A program made the translations under genes and the position numbers. From positions 186,001 to 250,000 of the forward strand of contig NZ_JAAGOA010000009.1 of NCBI RefSeq assembly GCF_010550675.1: 64,000 nt of DNA, read 5' to 3'. The DNA is from Phytoactinopolyspora halotolerans (lineage in GTDB: Bacteria > Actinomycetota > Actinomycetes > Jiangellales > Jiangellaceae). Below the pieces are notes generated by a model. The model was not told where the DNA came from, did not search any database, and worked only from the letters and a program-made list of their open reading frames with translations. Positions 60,406 through 64,000 of this stretch are shown here, one piece after another (position 1 is the stretch's first letter; every line of letters starts with the position of its first letter).

Positions 60406-62201
60406 GGCTCACCTGGCAAGATCGGCCGCGCAGCGACGTGCCGGCCGGCCGGGGGCCGGACGAGCGCCGCCGCCGCTCCCTCCGCTTGGCGCGGTAAACG
60501 GACCACGATCGCGCTCTCGCCACCATCGTCGATCCGAGGCTCCACCTCTACCGTTCCGCCGTACCGGTGCACGATCTGGCCGACCAACGCCAGCCCGAGC
60601 CCCCGGCCGTGCACGCGTGGTGAACGATCGACGGCGGCGCCGTCCCCATCGCTGTGGTCCGCATCCTTGGTGGACCATCCCCAGCTCAGGGCGTCGTCCA
60701 GGTGTTCGGCGGCGAGGCCGGGCCCGGAGTCGGTGACCCTGACCACCAGCTCGTCGTCGCCCTGGATCGTCACGCTGACCCGTCGCGGCGGCGGTGCCGC
60801 GACAGCCGCGTCGATCGCGTTGTCGGCAAGGTTGCCGACCAGCGTCACCAGTTCGCGTGGCGAAAGGAACGTGTCATCGACGCTCGTCTCCGGGGACACC
60901 GTGAACGCCACGCCGTTCTGATGCGCCTGTGCGGCCTTGCCGAGCAGAACTGCGGCCAGCGCAGGCTCCGTCACCGAACCGGTCACCTGGTCGGTGAGCT
61001 GCTGCGAGGTCTGGAGCTCGGCGGTGGCGAACTCCACGGCCCGCTCCGGTTCTCCCATCTCCACCATCGTGACGACCGTGTGCAACCGGTTCGCCGCCTC
61101 GTGAGCCTGGGCACGCAGGGCATCGGCGAAGCCCCGCTCCGACTCCAGCTCGCCGCTGAGCGCCTCCAGTTCCGTGTGATCGCGCAGCGTGACGACGCTG
61201 CCCAGGTGGCGGCCCTGCTTGAAGGTCGGCTGCTGGCTCACGACGAGCACCCGGTCACCGTGCACGTGTAGCCGGTCTTCCACGGCCTCACCGCTGGTCA
61301 GCACATCGGCCAACGGACCACTGAGGCCGAGTTCGCGGATGGTCTTGCGTTCGCGATCCTCCGGCAGGCCGAGCAGTTCGACCGCCTCGTCGTTGGCCAG
61401 GATCAGGCGCCCCGCCGTGTCGATGACCAGCAGCCCTTCCCGCACGGCGTGCAGCACGGCTTCGTGGTGCTCATACATCCGGGTGATCTCGACCGCGCCG
61501 AGACCCAGTGTCTGCCGGTCGAGCCGGCGGCTGATCGCGAACGAGCCGAGCGCGGCCACACCCAGAGCGGCCACAGCGATCACCACGATCCAGCTGAGCC
61601 TGCGACGCAGCTCGCCCCAGATGCGTTCCTGGAGGATGCCGACCGACACCAGCGCAGCAGGCTGGGCCCGGTCCGCGGCGTCGACAGAGCCGACAGCGTC
61701 GGCAGTGTCGGCAGCGTAGATCGGCACCACGGCCCGCACCGACGGACCCAGCGTGCCCTGGTAGGTCTCCGTCAGGCTCTCGCCCGCGACCGCCGGCTCG
61801 ACCGTTCCGATGAAACGCTCGCCGATCTGCTCGGCGGTCGGATGGGAGTAGCGGGTGCGGTCGGTGTCCATGAAGACGATGAAGTCCGTGCCGGTGGCCG
61901 CACGGACCGACTCCGCGAGGGGTTGCAGCACGCCGGACGGATCGTCGTCGTCCAGCGCGCCGCGGACCTCAGGCAGTTCGGCCATCGCATGCGCCAGTGC
62001 AAGAGCCCGCCGGCCGGCCTCGGCTTCGCTCTCCCGCCGGGCGTTGACGTAGGCGAGCGCACCTCCGGCGACGACAAGCAGGAGGACCAGAACAAGCTGC
62101 AGGGCGAAGAGTTGTTGCGCCAGGCTCAAGGAACGACGACGCCGGCCAGGCACACGGGATCGCGCCCCGTGACGGACGCGATCCCGCTGCCGCGCGCTCA
62201 T
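60402..62201 (-). CDS. Sensor histidine kinase of the CitA/DcuS type
   Basis: A 599-residue membrane kinase. TM1 about 30-50 (LFALQLVLVLLLVVAGGALA), an extracytoplasmic PAS/CACHE-like sensor (about 55-195), TM2 near 205-225 (WIVVIAVAALGVAALGSFAI), a cytoplasmic PAS domain (AVREGLLVIDTAGRLILAND), the H-box AHEAANRLHTVV with H367, and a HATPase domain (N-box NLADNAIDAAVA, G-boxes RVTDSGPGL and HGRGLGLALV). This is the architecture of citrate/C4-dicarboxylate sensors. ATG 62201 was chosen; GTG 62207 is possible. It is 28 bp after the transporter gene. Confidence 0.92.
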   Translation of the reverse strand: MSARQRDRVRHGARSRVPGRRRRSLSLAQQLFALQLVLVLLLVVAGGALAYVNARRESEAEAGRRALALAHAMAELPEVRGALDDDDPSGVLQPLAESVRAATGTDFIVFMDTDRTRYSHPTAEQIGERFIGTVEPAVAGESLTETYQGTLGPSVRAVVPIYAADTADAVGSVDAADRAQPAALVSVGILQERIWGELRRRLSWIVVIAVAALGVAALGSFAISRRLDRQTLGLGAVEITRMYEHHEAVLHAVREGLLVIDTAGRLILANDEAVELLGLPEDRERKTIRELGLSGPLADVLTSGEAVEDRLHVHGDRVLVVSQQPTFKQGRHLGSVVTLRDHTELEALSGELESERGFADALRAQAHEAANRLHTVVTMVEMGEPERAVEFATAELQTSQQLTDQVTGSVTEPALAAVLLGKAAQAHQNGVAFTVSPETSVDDTFLSPRELVTLVGNLADNAIDAAVAAPPPRRVSVTIQGDDELVVRVTDSGPGLAAEHLDDALSWGWSTKDADHSDGDGAAVDRSPRVHGRGLGLALVGQIVHRYGGTVEVEPRIDDGGESAIVVRLPRQAEGAAAALVRPPAGRHVAARPILPGEP

Positions 62202-62229
62202 GCCCACAGTGTGGCAGGAAATCGCCGGT

Positions 62230-63840
62230 TCAGAACCGGATCCCCATCGCCCATCCGCCCAGCAGGAGCACCATACCGGTGATCAGGACGACGCCGATCA
62301 GGTTCAGCCAGATACCGGCACGCACCATCTGTCCCATGGTCACCTGCCCTGAACCGAACACGATGGCGTTCGGCGGGGTGCCCACCGGAAGCATGAAGCT
62401 GCAGGTCGCCGCCAGCGCCGCAGGCACCAGCAGCAAGAGCGGATCGAGCCCGATTCCGACGGCCACGCCGCCGAGGACGGGGAGGAACGTCGCAGCCGTG
62501 GCGGTGTTGCTGGTCAACTCCGTCAGGAGGAGAACGATCAGGCAGATCGCCGCGATCAGCAGGACAGTGGGCAGCCCACCGAGTCCGCCGACCTCGGCGC
62601 CGATGTAGTCGCTCAGCTCCGTGTCCTGCACGGCCTTGGCCAAGCTCAGCCCGCCACCGAACAGCAACAGCACGCCCCACGGAAGCCCGGCCTGCGCGGT
62701 GCGCCAATCCAGTGTGAACTGGACCTTCTTGGCGGACCTGTCCCGTGCCGCCGGCAGCAGGAACAGCACGAGTGCGGCCGCGATCGCCACCGACGCGTCG
62801 TCGAGATTGGCCATGAACGGCAGCACGGACGTCAGTGGCTCGAAGCCGGTGATCGGTTCGCGGAACGCCCACAAGGCCGCGGTGAGCACGAAGACGACCA
62901 GGACGTTCCATTCACCCCGAGACATCGGGCCGAGCTTGTCCAGCTCATCCTGGATGACACGCTTCCCACCGGCGATCTCCGCGATCTTCGACGGGTAGAT
63001 CACTCGCGTCAGAAGCACCCACGCGATGATCAGGAAGACCACTGACACGGGCACGCCGACCTTCATCCAGTCCGCGAAGCCGATGGAGATCTCCGGGTAG
63101 TTCTGCTCGACGAAGCCGGCCATGATCAGGTTGGGCGGGCTGCCGATCAGAGTGGACAACCCTCCGATGGTCGCCGCGTAGGCGATGGCCAGCATCAGGC
63201 AGACGGAGAAGTTGCGCACGCTCGTGTCGTCGCCGTCCTGCTCCGCGGCACCGCCGACGAGCGCCAGCACGCTGATCCCGATGGGCAGCATCATCAACGT
63301 CGTGGCCGTGTTGCTCACCCACATACTCAGAAACGCCGTCGCGATCATCACGCCGAGAATCAGCTGTCGAGGCTTGGTGCCGACGAGCCGCATGGTGCGC
63401 AGGGCGATCCTCTTGTGCAGGTTCCACTTCTGCATCGCTATCGCGATCATGAACCCGCCCATGAACAGGAAGACGGTCGGCGACGCATACGGTGCCGTCG
63501 CCTCGCCGGCCTCCAACACGCCGAGCAGCGGGAACGCGACGATGGGGATCAGCGCCGTCGCCGACAGCGGTAACGCCTCGGTCATCCACCACACCGCCAC
63601 GAGTACGACGACGGCGGCGGTCGTTCTCGCCGCCACCGACAGGGTGGCGTCGTCCGGCAGCAGGTAATAGGTGAGGAGCGCGAGCACCGGCCCGAGGATC
63701 CTGCCGGTCCACAGCCGTACGGGAGGGATATGTGCCTCGTCGGCGCCGGGCCTGGGTCCGGCAGATGCCCGAGCCTGCTCCTCGAGCTCAGCCGGCGTGC
63801 GCTGATCCGTCGACGGGGCGGGTCTGGTCTCGATCGCCAT
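62230..63840 (-). CDS. DASS-family dicarboxylate:sodium symporter
   Basis: A 536-residue integral membrane transporter of the DASS/SLC13 family with about 12 hydrophobic segments. The family SNT motifs are present twice: MWVSNTATTLMMLPIGISV and TELTSNTATAATFLPVLGGV; GSPPNLIMAGFVEQN and VGTPPNAIVFGSGQV follow them. These sites bind sodium and the carboxylate. ATG 63840 has a GGAG site. It is the first gene of an operon with the histidine kinase and response regulator, which presumably sense its substrate (succinate, malate or citrate). Confidence 0.92.
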   Translation of the reverse strand: MAIETRPAPSTDQRTPAELEEQARASAGPRPGADEAHIPPVRLWTGRILGPVLALLTYYLLPDDATLSVAARTTAAVVVLVAVWWMTEALPLSATALIPIVAFPLLGVLEAGEATAPYASPTVFLFMGGFMIAIAMQKWNLHKRIALRTMRLVGTKPRQLILGVMIATAFLSMWVSNTATTLMMLPIGISVLALVGGAAEQDGDDTSVRNFSVCLMLAIAYAATIGGLSTLIGSPPNLIMAGFVEQNYPEISIGFADWMKVGVPVSVVFLIIAWVLLTRVIYPSKIAEIAGGKRVIQDELDKLGPMSRGEWNVLVVFVLTAALWAFREPITGFEPLTSVLPFMANLDDASVAIAAALVLFLLPAARDRSAKKVQFTLDWRTAQAGLPWGVLLLFGGGLSLAKAVQDTELSDYIGAEVGGLGGLPTVLLIAAICLIVLLLTELTSNTATAATFLPVLGGVAVGIGLDPLLLLVPAALAATCSFMLPVGTPPNAIVFGSGQVTMGQMVRAGIWLNLIGVVLITGMVLLLGGWAMGIRF

Positions 63841-63901
63841 GATGACTCCAATCGGCAACGCCTCGTTCACCGGGGTGTCACGGGTGAAGGTGAAGGAGAT
63901 G

Positions 63902-63917
63902 TTGCCTAGGTCACACA
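63902..63917. promoter_or_regulatory. Crp/GlxR-like site upstream of the DASS operon
   Basis: TGTTGCCTAGGTCACA resembles the actinobacterial Crp/GlxR consensus TGTGANNTANNTCACA with two mismatches in the left arm and the central TA intact. It lies about 62 bp before the DASS start, fitting carbon-source control. Single site, so only suggestive. Confidence 0.4.
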
Positions 63918-64000
63918 GGCGTGTCGTGGTTCTGTTCTTAATGGTCGCGATCGCGCCGGAATGGAGCTGTCGGCCTACCTGCCGTCGGGCGGCGACGAGT

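Overview
This is a high-GC actinomycete chromosome segment. The reasons are the strong G/C bias at third codon positions, frequent GTG starts, many genes that look leaderless, many four-base ATGA start/stop overlaps, and families typical of actinobacteria: a CebR-type LacI regulator with its box, an ECF sigma factor paired with a DGPF protein, and a Tat-exported PhoD. I cannot name the genus. No rRNA, tRNA, CRISPR array, insertion sequence or prophage gene was seen.

Layout. 0.1-2.7 kb: a LacI-family regulator and a GH1 beta-glucosidase with a CebR-like box between them. 2.8-13.8 kb: the most unusual part, three tandem two-gene modules. The first gene of each encodes an about 860-residue protein with an enolase-superfamily-like region, a cyanophycin-synthetase-like ATP-grasp ligase and a C-terminal acylphosphatase domain. 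The second gene, translationally coupled to it, encodes a shorter ATP-grasp-like protein that has lost a key metal-ligand glutamate. Each module carries its own -10 element exactly 7 nt before the start codon. A convergent operon at 13.8-18.0 kb encodes two PLP fold-type I enzymes and a CysH-type sulfonucleotide reductase. I read the modules and this operon together as a candidate undescribed peptide or small-molecule biosynthetic system.

18.2-21.7 kb: a HAD 5'-nucleotidase, a small transcription unit on the minus strand (promoter, 23-codon amphipathic peptide, structured 3' part, terminator), and a class A beta-lactamase-like lipoprotein. 21.7-35.2 kb: a cell-surface glycan locus with two double-domain glycosyltransferases, each with a small paralogous partner, a membrane-anchored methyltransferase, a sulfotransferase, two soluble methyltransferases, an O-acyltransferase with an SGNH domain, and a UDP-glucose dehydrogenase.

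35.3-47.5 kb: a MarR-GNAT fusion with palindromic operators, an imine-reductase-like enzyme and a gene that is only the C-terminal half of that family, a DUF998-like membrane protein, a four-gene hemerythrin operon, a TIGR01777 epimerase, a hydrolase/TetR pair with two 16-bp operators, TerC, an MFS exporter and a medium-chain reductase. 47.5-59.6 kb: PhoD with a coupled FN3-type protein, a PRC-barrel protein, a two-TM potassium channel, a methyltransferase, an AraC/MFS pair, a nucleotidyltransferase with a small partner, an ECF sigma/DGPF pair and small enzymes. There are two gene remnants: the tail of a short-chain dehydrogenase and a twice-frameshifted tail of a GH42 beta-galactosidase. 59.7-63.8 kb: a DASS dicarboxylate transporter in an operon with a CitA/DcuS-type two-component system.
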